From Nitrospiraceae bacterium (lineage in GTDB: Bacteria > Nitrospirota > Thermodesulfovibrionia > Thermodesulfovibrionales > Dissulfurispiraceae), in contig PMYY01000196.1 in assembly GCA_003170655.1 (NCBI GenBank), forward strand, positions 12,258-24,802: a DNA stretch of 12,545 bases, given 5' to 3'. The notes under the pieces were generated by a model. It did no database searches, was not told the origin of the DNA, and was given only the letters and a program-made list of their open reading frames with translations. How positions within the stretch are numbered: position 1 is the stretch's first letter; each line of letters starts with the position of its first letter. A program made the translations under genes and the position numbers. Below are positions 1-7,361 of the stretch, piece by piece.

Positions 1-1219
1 ATTCGACGTCGTCGGTCCCGGCCGGTCCAGCCTCCGCCTTCTGTTTGATGTCTACCTTAAATTCGGCCTTCTGAAAACCGAGCTCTCTCAATTCCTGGAG
101 AATGAGCCTGGCCATTTGCTTTGCTGCGACCCCTCTCTTGCGCGACAACTGTTCCGCCATCGATAACAGCTGCGCTTCACGTACCTCGAGTTCTCGCTCA
201 ATCTCATCTTTCTGCTCTTCGGAGCGTTCAAGCCCTTGCAATTCTTCCTGTGCCTCGTGGAGATATACCATGATTCCTTCGGTCCCATCGCCATATTTCT
301 TTTCGAGCTTCTTGATCATATCGAGGCGGTCTTCGACTTCGGTGAGCCGGGCCGGATCGATATCGTAAGTTTCTTTTAGATTCCGCACCGAAAGAGCTGC
401 GTCCTCTACAAGCGGGACAGCCGATTCGAGGATTGCCATACCTTCTTCTGCCTTGCGGTCAATCCGTGACATCTCCCTGACAAGGGCTGCGGCCTTCGAT
501 ATATTTTCTAGTATGGAACCTTCGGAGCCATAGAGCAGATCATAGGCGGCCTCGGCCGACTCCCTGAGCTTGCTGGCATTCAGGAGAACGGCGCGCTCAT
601 CTTCGAGCTCCCGCTTCTCATCATCCTGAAGGGAGGCGGCTTCAATCTCGTTTATCTGAAACCTTAGAAACTCGGTCCTCTGCTCCCTCTCACGTACCTT
701 CCCTTTGATGTGATAAACACGGTCCCTCAGGTTAACGACATCGTCATAGCAGGAATGTAATACCGCGGTTTCTTCGAAAAAGCCTCCGAAGGCATCTACG
801 AATCCAAGATGGCTCTCCTTCTTCAGAAGGTCCTGGTATTCGTGTTGGCCATGGATATGGACAAGTTCCTCTCCGATTGCCGAGATAGTCTGGAGGCTGA
901 CTGGAGAGTCGTTCACATAAGCCCTTCCCTTACCTTTGCCAAGGAGTCTGCGCAATATGATCCCGTCGCTGCTGTCTATACCGAGATCGTTGATGATGGG
1001 GAGGTCAGCGGCTTCAAAGCGTGCCTCGATGCGAGCTTCGCTGCTTCCGGCCCTGATAAAGTCTTGGGATGCCTTGTCACCAAGGAGTACGCCCAAGGCA
1101 TCGACAATAATCGACTTGCCGGCCCCGGTCTCTCCAGTGAGGACGTTCAGCCCCGGCTGGAAGACGATTGTCAGATCGTCGATTATGGTAAAATCCTTGA
1201 TCCTCAGTTCTCGCAGCAT
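1..1219 (-). CDS. recN: DNA repair protein RecN (partial, C-terminus off the window)
   Basis: RecN is an SMC-like cytosolic ATPase that acts early in recombinational repair of DNA double-strand breaks. I translated the minus strand from the ATG at 1219 and found one open frame of 406 codons with no stop to the window edge. RecN proteins are usually about 550-570 residues, so roughly the last quarter, with the Walker B/signature half of the ATPase head, is missing. Visible are the N-terminal head with the Walker A motif GETGAGKS (residues 29-36), the Q-loop region HIHGQHEYQ (about 121-129), and a long Glu/Lys/Arg-rich helical stretch (about 165-380) expected for the coiled-coil arm. The start lies 10 bases after the stop of the M16 peptidase gene on the same strand, so co-transcription is likely. 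Its ribosome-binding site is weak. Family assignment is firm. Confidence 0.95.
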   Translation of the reverse strand, partial: MLRELRIKDFTIIDDLTIVFQPGLNVLTGETGAGKSIIVDALGVLLGDKASQDFIRAGSSEARIEARFEAADLPIINDLGIDSSDGIILRRLLGKGKGRAYVNDSPVSLQTISAIGEELVHIHGQHEYQDLLKKESHLGFVDAFGGFFEETAVLHSCYDDVVNLRDRVYHIKGKVREREQRTEFLRFQINEIEAASLQDDEKRELEDERAVLLNASKLRESAEAAYDLLYGSEGSILENISKAAALVREMSRIDRKAEEGMAILESAVPLVEDAALSVRNLKETYDIDPARLTEVEDRLDMIKKLEKKYGDGTEGIMVYLHEAQEELQGLERSEEQKDEIERELEVREAQLLSMAEQLSRKRGVAAKQMARLILQELRELGFQKAEFKVDIKQKAEAGPAGTDDVE

Positions 1220-1229
1220 TCCGCTGACT

Positions 1230-2474
1230 TTACAGCAATCCCGTGAAATCCTCTTCCTTCACCGGGCCTAAGACTGTGAGACTCATAGGGCCGCCGTTGA
1301 TGAGCCTTTCGGCCAGTTCCATGGCGCGGTCGAGGGACACGGCCTCTATCTCCTTCATGATTTCGAGCTGTGTGAAGTGTCGTTGATAGTATATTTCCTG
1401 CCGGGCATTACTCTGCATCTTGCTGCTGGTAGATTCGAGTGCGAGCACAAGGTTGCCCTTCAACTGGTCCTTTGCCCTCCTGAGTTCGACTTCGGTAAGG
1501 GAACGTGCCAGGTTCTTCATCTCTCTGACTATCATTTCGGCAACAGTGGCGGCCTTCTTTTTGCCGGTCCCGGCATAGACAGCCCAGTAACCCGCGTCAA
1601 AGTAGGATGACAGGAAAGAATAGATACTGTATGCATAACCCTTCTTTTCCCTGATCTCCTGGAAAAGTCTTGAACTGACGCTGGCGCCCAGGATGGTATT
1701 CAGCAGTGACAGGGCATAGCGCTCTTCACTGGCATAAGGTATCCCTTGGACACCTAAGCAGAGATGGGCCTCGGATAGGTCTTTGGTATGGATGTCGATC
1801 CTTTTACCGAAAGATGGCGTCGTAAAGAACTCCGGCTCCGACCCTCGTCTGAGACTTCCGAGGTGATGGTTAAGTCTTTCAAGCACTGCATCCGCCTCGA
1901 AATTCCCGGCGCATGAGATAACCGTATCTGCAGTGCCATAATATTTTCTAACATGACCCGTGAGGTCATCACGCTTGAACGCTTTAACTGTGTCCCTGCG
2001 TCCGAGCACCGGTTGGCCCAGTCCGGTTTCCCCATATACCGTCTTGCTAAACAAGTCATGGATATAATCATCGGGCGTGTCTTCGACGAGTTTTATCTCT
2101 TCCTTGATCACGCCTTTTTCCTTTTCGAGTTCAACCTCGTCAAAGGTCGAATGGAGAAAGACGTCGGTAAGAAGTTCAACTCCCCGGTCGATGTATTCGT
2201 CGAGGATTTTAACATAGAAAGCAGTATTTTCGCGCGAAGTGAAAGCATTCAGGTCACCACCCAGACTGTCTATGTCGATGGCGATGTCATGGGCGGTCCG
2301 CTTTTTAGTCCCCTTGAAGAACATGTGCTCCAGGAAATGTGAGACACCGTTTTTATCAGAGGGCTCGTTGCGTGAGCCTACTTTTACCCAAATGCCGAGA
2401 ATAAAGGAGCGTGAACTTTTCACCTGCTCCATTACAACTGGTATGCCGTTGTCCAGATATCGTTTAGTAAACAT
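1230..2474 (-). CDS. M16 family zinc metallopeptidase (processing-peptidase-like)
   Basis: This 414-residue protein is a single-length M16 (pitrilysin/MPP-beta-like) peptidase, the size of the bacterial YmxG/MlpA type. The inverted zinc motif HxxEH is intact as HFLEH (residues 46-50). The third zinc ligand is E126 in the segment VIKEEIK, 76 residues after H50, the spacing seen in MPP beta. The second M16 half (about 165-400) contains the usual GLGQPVLG and SSRLFQEIREKKGYAYS segments. No signal peptide is evident, so it is probably cytoplasmic. Its substrate is unknown. The gene follows pnp, a frequent neighbourhood for this family. No Shine-Dalgarno motif precedes the ATG; the leader is very AT-rich, and an in-frame TAA two codons upstream rules out an earlier start. 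Confidence 0.93.
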   Translation of the reverse strand: MFTKRYLDNGIPVVMEQVKSSRSFILGIWVKVGSRNEPSDKNGVSHFLEHMFFKGTKKRTAHDIAIDIDSLGGDLNAFTSRENTAFYVKILDEYIDRGVELLTDVFLHSTFDEVELEKEKGVIKEEIKLVEDTPDDYIHDLFSKTVYGETGLGQPVLGRRDTVKAFKRDDLTGHVRKYYGTADTVISCAGNFEADAVLERLNHHLGSLRRGSEPEFFTTPSFGKRIDIHTKDLSEAHLCLGVQGIPYASEERYALSLLNTILGASVSSRLFQEIREKKGYAYSIYSFLSSYFDAGYWAVYAGTGKKKAATVAEMIVREMKNLARSLTEVELRRAKDQLKGNLVLALESTSSKMQSNARQEIYYQRHFTQLEIMKEIEAVSLDRAMELAERLINGGPMSLTVLGPVKEEDFTGLL

Positions 2475-2519
2475 ATATTATATTATTGGAAGGCTGGTAA
2501 TGTGGGTTATGCGGCTAAG

Positions 2520-2549
2520 AACCGGGCATCCCGAAAGAGATGCCCGGTT
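2520..2549 (-). terminator. Hairpin just after pnp
   Basis: An 11-bp perfect inverted repeat (2520-2530 with 2539-2549, 8-base loop) begins 9 bases after the pnp stop. On the transcribed strand it is followed by CTTAGCC rather than a run of T. It is therefore a weak or partial terminator, or a 3'-end stabilising/processing hairpin between pnp and the M16 gene. The pairing is seen directly; the role is inferred. Confidence 0.6.
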
Positions 2550-2557
2550 ACCGTTCG

Positions 2558-4687
2558 TTAGTCGGTTTCACCTTGACGCTGCTGGTCCTTCATTGCTTCC
2601 TTCCGGCTCAGCCTAATCCTACCCTGGTTGTCAACCTCGATAACCTTAACAAGGATCTCGTCTCCCATGTTGATCTCATCGGTGACTTTGGCGATCCTCT
2701 TGTCTGAAATTTGAGATATGTGCAGGAGGCCGTCCGTTCCGGGCAGTATCTCTACAAATGCCCCGAAATCAGCAATCCTGACGACCTTGCCCTTGTAGAT
2801 CTTGTTCAGCTCCGCTTCGGCGACGATGCCGTTGATAATCTCGATCGCCTTGTTTGCCGCCGCCTCGTCGCTCGATGCGATGTTGATAGTGCCGCTGTCA
2901 TCGATGTCGATCTTGGCCCCGGTCTGCTCGACGATACCGCGGATAACCTTCCCGCCGCTGCCGATGACCTCCCTGATCTTTTCGGGCCTGATATGCATTG
3001 TGTATATACGCGGCGCATGTGGAGAGAGATTGTCTCTCACCGCAGGCATGGCATCGGTCATCTTCCCTAGGATGTGGAGCCTTCCTTTTTTCGCCTGTTC
3101 GAGCGCCCTCTCGAGTATCTCGCGGCTGACTCCCCCGATCTTCAGATCCATCTGGAAGGCCGTAATGCCCTTTGATGTACCTGCGACCTTGAAATCCATA
3201 TCGCCCAGATGATCTTCGAGCCCCAGAATGTCGGTAAGCACGACTACCTGCTCTCCTTCCTTGATGAGACCCATGGCGATGCCGGCGACGGGAGCGCTGA
3301 TCGGAACTCCTGCATCCATAAGGGAAAGCGTCGCGCCGCACACTGTAGCCATCGAGGACGAGCCATTTGATTCCAGTATGTCTGACACAATCCTGATAGT
3401 ATATGGGAACACTTCTTTCGAAGGAAGTATATACTTGATCGCGCGCTCCGCAAGGGCGCCGTGACCGATCTCTCGCCTGCCAGGACCACGCATCGGCTTG
3501 ACCTCCCCGACGCTGAACGGCGGGAAGTTGTAGTGCAGCATGAATGTCTTAAATGTTTCCCCGTCAAGGGAGTCTATTCTCTGTTCGTCGTCGGACGTGC
3601 CCAAGGTAGTGGCAACGAGGGCCTGCGTCTCACCCCTGATGAAAAGCGCCGAACCGTGAACCCTCGGGAGCAGTCCCATATGGCAGGTGATCTGCCTGAT
3701 CTCGTCGGGTTTCCTGTTGTCTGCTCTCTTAGCTTCTTTAAGGATTGTATTTCTTACGATCTCGTTTTCGTAGTCGTCGAACGCATTGGCGATGTCCCGC
3801 GTAAGGTCTTTGCCGGCATTGCCTACAAAGCGTTCTGCATTCTCCGGGGTATTCAGCAGTTTTATAGTTTCTTCGAGGATAACATCGAGGGCCTTCTGAC
3901 GCTCGTGTTTCCCCGGTATATGAATCGCCTCATGAATCGTGCTTGATACACGTTCCCTGACGGCTGCCGCCAACTCCGGCTTCTCCTCAACAGGAGCTAC
4001 AGCCCTCTTTTCCTTGCCGACCTTGTTCCTCAGTTCATTTTGGGCCGCTACGATCCGCTTGATCTCCTGGTGGGCGAAGTCAATCGCCTCGATAAGGGCC
4101 GCCTCAGAAACCTCCGCGCCTCCGCCTTCCACCATGATCACAGCATCTTCGGTGCCTGCGACAACCAGGTTGAGGTCGAGATTCTCGAGCTCCGTCACGT
4201 CAGGGAATACTATAAGTTTTCCGTCAAGCCTTCCCACCCTGACCGCACCGACGGGCCCGCCAAAGGGGATGTTTGAGATATGAAGAGCCGCCGACATGCC
4301 AATAATACCGAGCATGTCCGCGATATTTTCGGTGCCATATGACAGAACCGAGACAATCCCCTGGGTCTCGCAATAGAAACCCTTAGGGAACAGGGGCCTC
4401 ATGGGACGGTCGATAAGCCGCGAGGTCAGCACCTCTTTTTCGGTCGACTTGCCCTCCCTCTTGAAAAAACCTCCTGGTATCTTCCCAGCCGAATAGGTCT
4501 TCTCTTGGTAATCAATAGTTAGAGGGAAAAAATCGAGCCCTTCTTTTGGCTTCTTGCTGGCCACTGCCGTTGCGAGGACTATGGTGTCTCCGAACTTCAC
4601 TACAACAGAGCCATCCGCTTGTCTCGCCATCTGTCCTGTTTCGATAATCAGTCGTGTGCCTTTAATTTCCAGTTCTACACTTGTCAT
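2558..4687 (-). CDS. pnp: Polyribonucleotide nucleotidyltransferase (PNPase)
   Basis: PNPase degrades RNA 3' to 5' by phosphorolysis and acts in the cytosol as a trimer, often within a degradosome. The 709-residue protein is full length. In order: first RNase PH domain (about 10-140, with FFKREGK at 74-80), the helical linker domain (about 145-320), second RNase PH domain (about 325-550, with RGETQ near 351-355 and the catalytic acidic motif DHLGDMD at 492-498), a KH domain whose GxxG loop is GSGG at 576-579, and an S1 RNA-binding domain (about 629-695). It lies 57 bases downstream of rpsO on the same strand, the classic rpsO-pnp pair, so they probably share a transcript. The AAGGAGA motif at 4703-4709 is about 15 bases from the ATG, unusually far, but no better start exists. 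Assignment is certain. Confidence 0.98.
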   Translation of the reverse strand: MTSVELEIKGTRLIIETGQMARQADGSVVVKFGDTIVLATAVASKKPKEGLDFFPLTIDYQEKTYSAGKIPGGFFKREGKSTEKEVLTSRLIDRPMRPLFPKGFYCETQGIVSVLSYGTENIADMLGIIGMSAALHISNIPFGGPVGAVRVGRLDGKLIVFPDVTELENLDLNLVVAGTEDAVIMVEGGGAEVSEAALIEAIDFAHQEIKRIVAAQNELRNKVGKEKRAVAPVEEKPELAAAVRERVSSTIHEAIHIPGKHERQKALDVILEETIKLLNTPENAERFVGNAGKDLTRDIANAFDDYENEIVRNTILKEAKRADNRKPDEIRQITCHMGLLPRVHGSALFIRGETQALVATTLGTSDDEQRIDSLDGETFKTFMLHYNFPPFSVGEVKPMRGPGRREIGHGALAERAIKYILPSKEVFPYTIRIVSDILESNGSSSMATVCGATLSLMDAGVPISAPVAGIAMGLIKEGEQVVVLTDILGLEDHLGDMDFKVAGTSKGITAFQMDLKIGGVSREILERALEQAKKGRLHILGKMTDAMPAVRDNLSPHAPRIYTMHIRPEKIREVIGSGGKVIRGIVEQTGAKIDIDDSGTINIASSDEAAANKAIEIINGIVAEAELNKIYKGKVVRIADFGAFVEILPGTDGLLHISQISDKRIAKVTDEINMGDEILVKVIEVDNQGRIRLSRKEAMKDQQRQGETD

Positions 4688-4744
4688 TGAATTCGCTTTC
4701 TATCTCCTTGGTCTTGATACGTGTCCGCGCAATAAATGAGAATA

Positions 4745-5011
4745 CTACTTTCTCAGGCCGAGACGCACTATGACGCTGTCATAGCGGGTTTTATCGGATA
4801 TTTTCAGGTAATTAAGGAGCTTCTTCCTTTGCGCAACCAGCTTCAAAAGACCTCTCCTTGAATGATGGTCCTTCGCATGGGTCTTGAAATGGTCCGTCAG
4901 ATAACTGATCCTCTCACTAAGCAGCGCAATCTGCACTTCAGGAGAACCAGTGTCCTTCTCGTGAGTCTTATAGGACTCGATGATCTCTTTTTTCTTCAGC
5001 GTGTCGAACAT
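4745..5011 (-). CDS. rpsO: 30S ribosomal protein S15
   Basis: S15 binds 16S rRNA early in assembly of the 30S platform and contributes to a bridge with the 50S subunit. The 88-residue product carries the hallmark blocks TGSPEVQIALL, KDHHSRRGLL, VAQRKKLL and the RLGLRK C-terminus. The frame stays open to an ATG at 5044, which would add 11 residues. The start at 5011 is preferred because the protein then has the family length (about 88-89) and an AGGTGGTGA Shine-Dalgarno motif lies about 4-6 bases before it. That motif would be inside the coding region with the longer start. It is the first gene of the rpsO-pnp group. S15 represses its own mRNA in several bacteria; the leader here is long enough for this, but I recognise no specific S15-binding fold. 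Confidence 0.97.
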   Translation of the reverse strand: MFDTLKKKEIIESYKTHEKDTGSPEVQIALLSERISYLTDHFKTHAKDHHSRRGLLKLVAQRKKLLNYLKISDKTRYDSVIVRLGLRK

Positions 5012-5062
5012 TCGCTCACCACCTTTCCTTTGAATTATCCTCATTAATAACAGACATTAAAA

Positions 5063-5124
5063 ATTATCCAAATGGACATATTTTAAGTGTAAATAGGTTA
5101 CCACATGCGTTCCCGCTGTGTAAA
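5063..5124 (-). promoter_or_regulatory. Candidate rpsO promoters (two overlapping)
   Basis: Reading the minus strand, TTTACA (5119-5124) is followed after 18 bases by TAACCT (5095-5100). A second TTTACA (5088-5093) is followed after 19 bases by GATAAT (5063-5068). Both resemble sigma70 promoters with imperfect spacing or -10 boxes and would give leaders of roughly 45-80 bases before the rpsO ATG. Which one is used, if either, cannot be told from sequence. Confidence 0.4.
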
Positions 5125-5156
5125 CCCCGTCTACCACGCCTTGTAATCCGCTAGAA

Positions 5157-5176
5157 ATAAAGCCCGGAGGCTCTAT
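5157..5176 (-). terminator. UNCG-loop hairpin after the cupin gene
   Basis: On the minus strand an 8-bp stem (ATAGAGCC with GGCTTTAT, one G-U pair) closes on the tetraloop TCCG, a member of the stable UNCG class, and runs into TTCTAG. With the U-rich 3' arm it reads as a short intrinsic terminator about 150 bases after the cupin stop and upstream of the rpsO promoters. The U-tract is short, so termination may be partial. Confidence 0.4.
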
Positions 5177-5327
5177 AGCGACACATTTGAAGATTTTTCA
5201 TAGCCCTCAAGCCGATCATGACCAGGATGCACTACGAATTGGCTTTGACAATTCGCGACTGAAGTCGGGTTCATCGCATTATAGAGACTTCGAGCTTTTA
5301 TCTATCCGGATTATGCACCTGCTATAT

Positions 5328-5648
5328 CTATTCGACCGGCGTGACCACCGCCAGCACCACAAGCCTTTCACCCTTCGATGCCTTGAAGCCGTGGGCGACC
5401 TCAGGGTCAACTAGAATCGCCGTCTTTTCATCAGCTTCTATCTCTTCCTCGCCTACCGTAAAAACACCTCTTCCTTCGACACAATACATCATGAGCCTTA
5501 ACGGCGCCTTGTGGGGTTTGAGTTCCTGTCCTGCCGCCAGGCACATTAAGGCAACGCGCATTTCCGTAGTGTCGGCAAGCATTTCCCTGTATATCTTGTC
5601 CGGATAAAAGGTTATGAGTTTCTTGATATCCAAAACTGTAGCAGCCAT
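5328..5648 (-). CDS. Small single-domain cupin protein
   Basis: This 106-residue protein is a one-domain cupin beta-barrel with no signal peptide. Cupin motif 1 is the segment ELKPHKAPLRLMMYCVEGRG (about 42-61). It has one histidine (H46) in the form PHKAP instead of the two of the classic HxH, and ends in the usual EGRG turn. Motif 2 is DPEVAHGFKA, with its histidine at about residue 86. A reduced metal-ligand set of this kind is common among small stand-alone cupins, whose ligands and reactions are mostly unknown. The start at 5648 is supported by GAGGAGG 6 bases upstream. The gene is divergent from gltX, with a CRP/FNR-type palindrome in front of its candidate promoter, which suggests control by a redox or nitrosative-stress sensor. 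The fold is clear; the specific function is not. Confidence 0.88.
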   Translation of the reverse strand: MAATVLDIKKLITFYPDKIYREMLADTTEMRVALMCLAAGQELKPHKAPLRLMMYCVEGRGVFTVGEEEIEADEKTAILVDPEVAHGFKASKGERLVVLAVVTPVE

Positions 5649-5680
5649 ATGATCCTCCTCTATGATTATGTGTTAATTCC

Positions 5681-5722
5681 AGTATAGCAAGATAGATAAG
5701 CAACGAATATGACTTAGGTCAA
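5681..5722 (-). promoter_or_regulatory. Cupin promoter with CRP/FNR-family operator
   Basis: On the minus strand the -10 box TATACT (5681-5686) places the transcription start near 5674, about 26 bases before the ATG. No -35 box is present at 17 bases. Instead, the palindrome TTGACCTAAGTCAT (5709-5722; core TGAC-N4-GTCA at 5710-5721) is centred at 5715.5, which is about -41.5. That is the class II position used by CRP/FNR activators in promoters lacking a good -35. TTGAC-N4-GTCAA-type sites are typical of FNR/HcpR-like regulators. The letters are seen; the regulator is inferred. Confidence 0.5.
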
Positions 5723-5724
5723 GG

Positions 5725-5881
5725 GCGGAAGGTGTCAGGATTTAAGTGCGATGTCTGGGTTCTCAGGGGCGCGCGAGCAGCCAGGGCAATCTGACCACTG
5801 ATGGCCAATGTTTATTCTATTTCATACTTGCCGCAGTCTCTCAATGACTAATTCATACACTTAAATCCTGACGCCTTCCGC
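5725..5881. repeat. Large inverted repeat (MITE- or REPIN-like element)
   Basis: The arms at 5725-5748 and 5858-5881 are 24 bases each and inverted copies of one another with a single difference (T5733 against G5873, a G-U pair in RNA). Two G-U and two A-U pairs extend the pairing outward to 5721-5885. The arms enclose 109 unrelated bases (5749-5857), GC-rich at the left and AT-rich at the right, with no open gene. There is no clear target-site duplication in the flanks. The architecture fits a miniature inverted-repeat element or paired REP sequences. No second copy occurs in this window, so mobility is unproven. Confidence 0.75.
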
Positions 5882-5892
5882 TTTTGCGCAAC

Positions 5893-5922
5893 TTGAATCA
5901 CTTTCTCCGCATGCGTTATTAT
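5893..5922 (+). promoter_or_regulatory. Candidate gltX promoter
   Basis: TTGAAT (5893-5898) and TATTAT (5917-5922) are separated by 18 bases, giving a likely start near 5929 and a leader of about 25 bases before the GTG of gltX. The promoter begins 12 bases outside the inverted-repeat element, so the element has not disrupted it. Confidence 0.55.
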
Positions 5923-5953
5923 GAAATTCACTTTGTATTTCAGGGAGGTTTGA

Positions 5954-7360
5954 GTGAGCGATACCGTGAGAGTAAGATTCGCGCCGAGCCCTACGGGGCA
6001 TTTGCACATCGGCGGAGCCAGGACCGCCCTCTTCAACTGGTTGTTCGCCCGCCATATAAACGGCGTTTTCATATTAAGGATAGAAGATACCGACACATCC
6101 CGTTCCACAGACGACTATATCGAGGCGATCATCGAAGGGATGAAGTGGCTCAATCTCGACTGGAACGAAGGGCCATTCAGACAGACCGACAGATTCGATG
6201 TCTACAGGAAATATGTGGAGCGTCTGCTTGCCGAGGGAAAGGCATATCGCTGCTATTGTACTGCCGAGGAACTGGAACACAGAAGACAGCAGGCCCTTGC
6301 CGATGGAAAGACACCGAAATACGATGGCAGGTGCAGAAGCATAACAGAACCCATGCCGAACAAGTCGTTCGCCGTAAGATTCAAGATGCCGCAGGAAGGC
6401 ACGACCGTGCTCAACGACATGATCAAGGGTGCCATCGTATTCGAGAACAACCTTCTAGACGACATGATCATTCTCCGCTCTGACGGAACACCGACTTACA
6501 ATTTCGTCGTTGTCGTCGATGATATAGATATGAAGATAACACACATCATAAGGGGCGACGATCACGTCAACAATACGCCAAAGCAGATTCATATTTACAA
6601 AGCCTTTGGATGGGAGCCGCCGCAGTTCGGTCACCTGCCGATGATCCTGGGCTCCGACAAATCCCGCCTGAGCAAGAGACATGGCGCAACCTCCGTAATG
6701 GCATACAAGGACATGGGATATCTTCCTGACGCCCTCGTCAATTATCTCGTAAGGCTAGGTTGGTCGTACGGCGACCAGGAAATCTTCACCCGCCAGGAAC
6801 TTATCAATTACTTCTCTTTCGATAATGTGGGTTCCTCTGCGGCGGTATTCAATCCCGAAAAGCTTTTATGGCTCAACAGCCAATATATAATGAATACTCC
6901 TGCCGAAGCCCTTGCGGAGATGGTCCTGCCTTTTGTCGTGAAAGCAGGCTTCATTCGCGAGGGACAGTATCCCAACATGCAATGGCTTTCAAAGGCGGTG
7001 CTCACACTTAGGGAAAGATCGAGGACGCTCGTGGAGCTTGCCCAATCGATGAAATATTACCTCGTCGACGAGGTCGAGATCGATCAAAAAGCCGGAGACA
7101 AGTTCCTGAAACCCGAAGGCATCGCGCTTCTTGCCGACCTGAAGGATGCGTTAACAGGAATAAAGGACTTCACCGTGCCGGAGATTGAAAAAACATTTGC
7201 GTCTCTCGTCGAAAAGAAAGGGGTCAAGCTTGGCAGTCTTGCCCAGCCTGCACGAGTCGCAATAACCGGCGGCACAGCGAGCCCTGGCATTTTCGAGGTA
7301 ATAGAGATAGTCGGCAAGGAACGGGTAATAAAGAGATTAACAAAAGTCATCGGAGGCTGA
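5954..7360 (+). CDS. gltX: Glutamyl-tRNA synthetase (GluRS)
   Basis: GluRS charges tRNA-Glu with glutamate in the cytosol using ATP. The 468-residue protein has normal length. The class I Rossmann domain carries the HIGH-type signature in PSPTGHLHIGG (11-21) and the KMSKS-type loop as KSRLSKR (236-242). FAVRFKMP, LRSDGTPTYNF and IIRGDDHVNNTPKQ are typical GluRS blocks. The zinc-region cysteines C100, C102 and C127 are present, but the position of the E. coli fourth ligand (His) is Ser129. The C-terminal 150 or so residues form the anticodon-binding helical cage. The start is a GTG with GGGAGG about 7 bases before it. The Trm112-like gene begins one base after its stop. Because glnS is also present, this enzyme need not misacylate tRNA-Gln; discrimination itself cannot be read from sequence by eye. 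Confidence 0.97.
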   Translation: MSDTVRVRFAPSPTGHLHIGGARTALFNWLFARHINGVFILRIEDTDTSRSTDDYIEAIIEGMKWLNLDWNEGPFRQTDRFDVYRKYVERLLAEGKAYRCYCTAEELEHRRQQALADGKTPKYDGRCRSITEPMPNKSFAVRFKMPQEGTTVLNDMIKGAIVFENNLLDDMIILRSDGTPTYNFVVVVDDIDMKITHIIRGDDHVNNTPKQIHIYKAFGWEPPQFGHLPMILGSDKSRLSKRHGATSVMAYKDMGYLPDALVNYLVRLGWSYGDQEIFTRQELINYFSFDNVGSSAAVFNPEKLLWLNSQYIMNTPAEALAEMVLPFVVKAGFIREGQYPNMQWLSKAVLTLRERSRTLVELAQSMKYYLVDEVEIDQKAGDKFLKPEGIALLADLKDALTGIKDFTVPEIEKTFASLVEKKGVKLGSLAQPARVAITGGTASPGIFEVIEIVGKERVIKRLTKVIGG

Positions 7361-7361
7361 T

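Larger units (their letters stand above)
5012..5327. other. Gap between rpsO and the cupin gene
   Basis: This 316-base stretch has no convincing gene. It contains the rpsO ribosome-binding site, candidate rpsO promoter elements (5063-5124) and a hairpin (5157-5176), which are listed separately. The rest is unassigned. A plus-strand frame beginning at 5187 runs into the antisense of the cupin gene and has no ribosome-binding site or recognisable protein pattern. Confidence 0.7.

Noticed and set aside
809..1271. Plus-strand open frames of 111-145 codons at 809-1246 and 936-1271
   Set aside because: They lie opposite recN, whose frame shows Walker A and other family motifs. The plus-strand products match no family pattern and have no ribosome-binding site.
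2898..3341. Arg/Ser/His-rich frames on the minus strand inside pnp, and several plus-strand frames across 2711-4283
   Set aside because: Their skewed composition is what out-of-frame reading of a real gene produces. pnp is intact through all five domains over the same stretch.
5278..5283. A perfect minus-strand TATAAT as a distant rpsO promoter
   Set aside because: The hexamer 16-18 bases upstream (GATAGA and neighbours) has at most two matches to TTGACA, and there is no extended -10.
5187..5414. A 75-codon plus-strand frame in the gap after rpsO
   Set aside because: It runs antisense into the cupin gene, lacks a ribosome-binding site and has no recognisable sequence pattern.
5848..6108. 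Minus-strand frames overlapping the inverted repeat and the start of gltX
   Set aside because: Most of the length is antisense to the conserved N-terminus of GluRS. The rest comes from the repeat arm, and no start signal is present.
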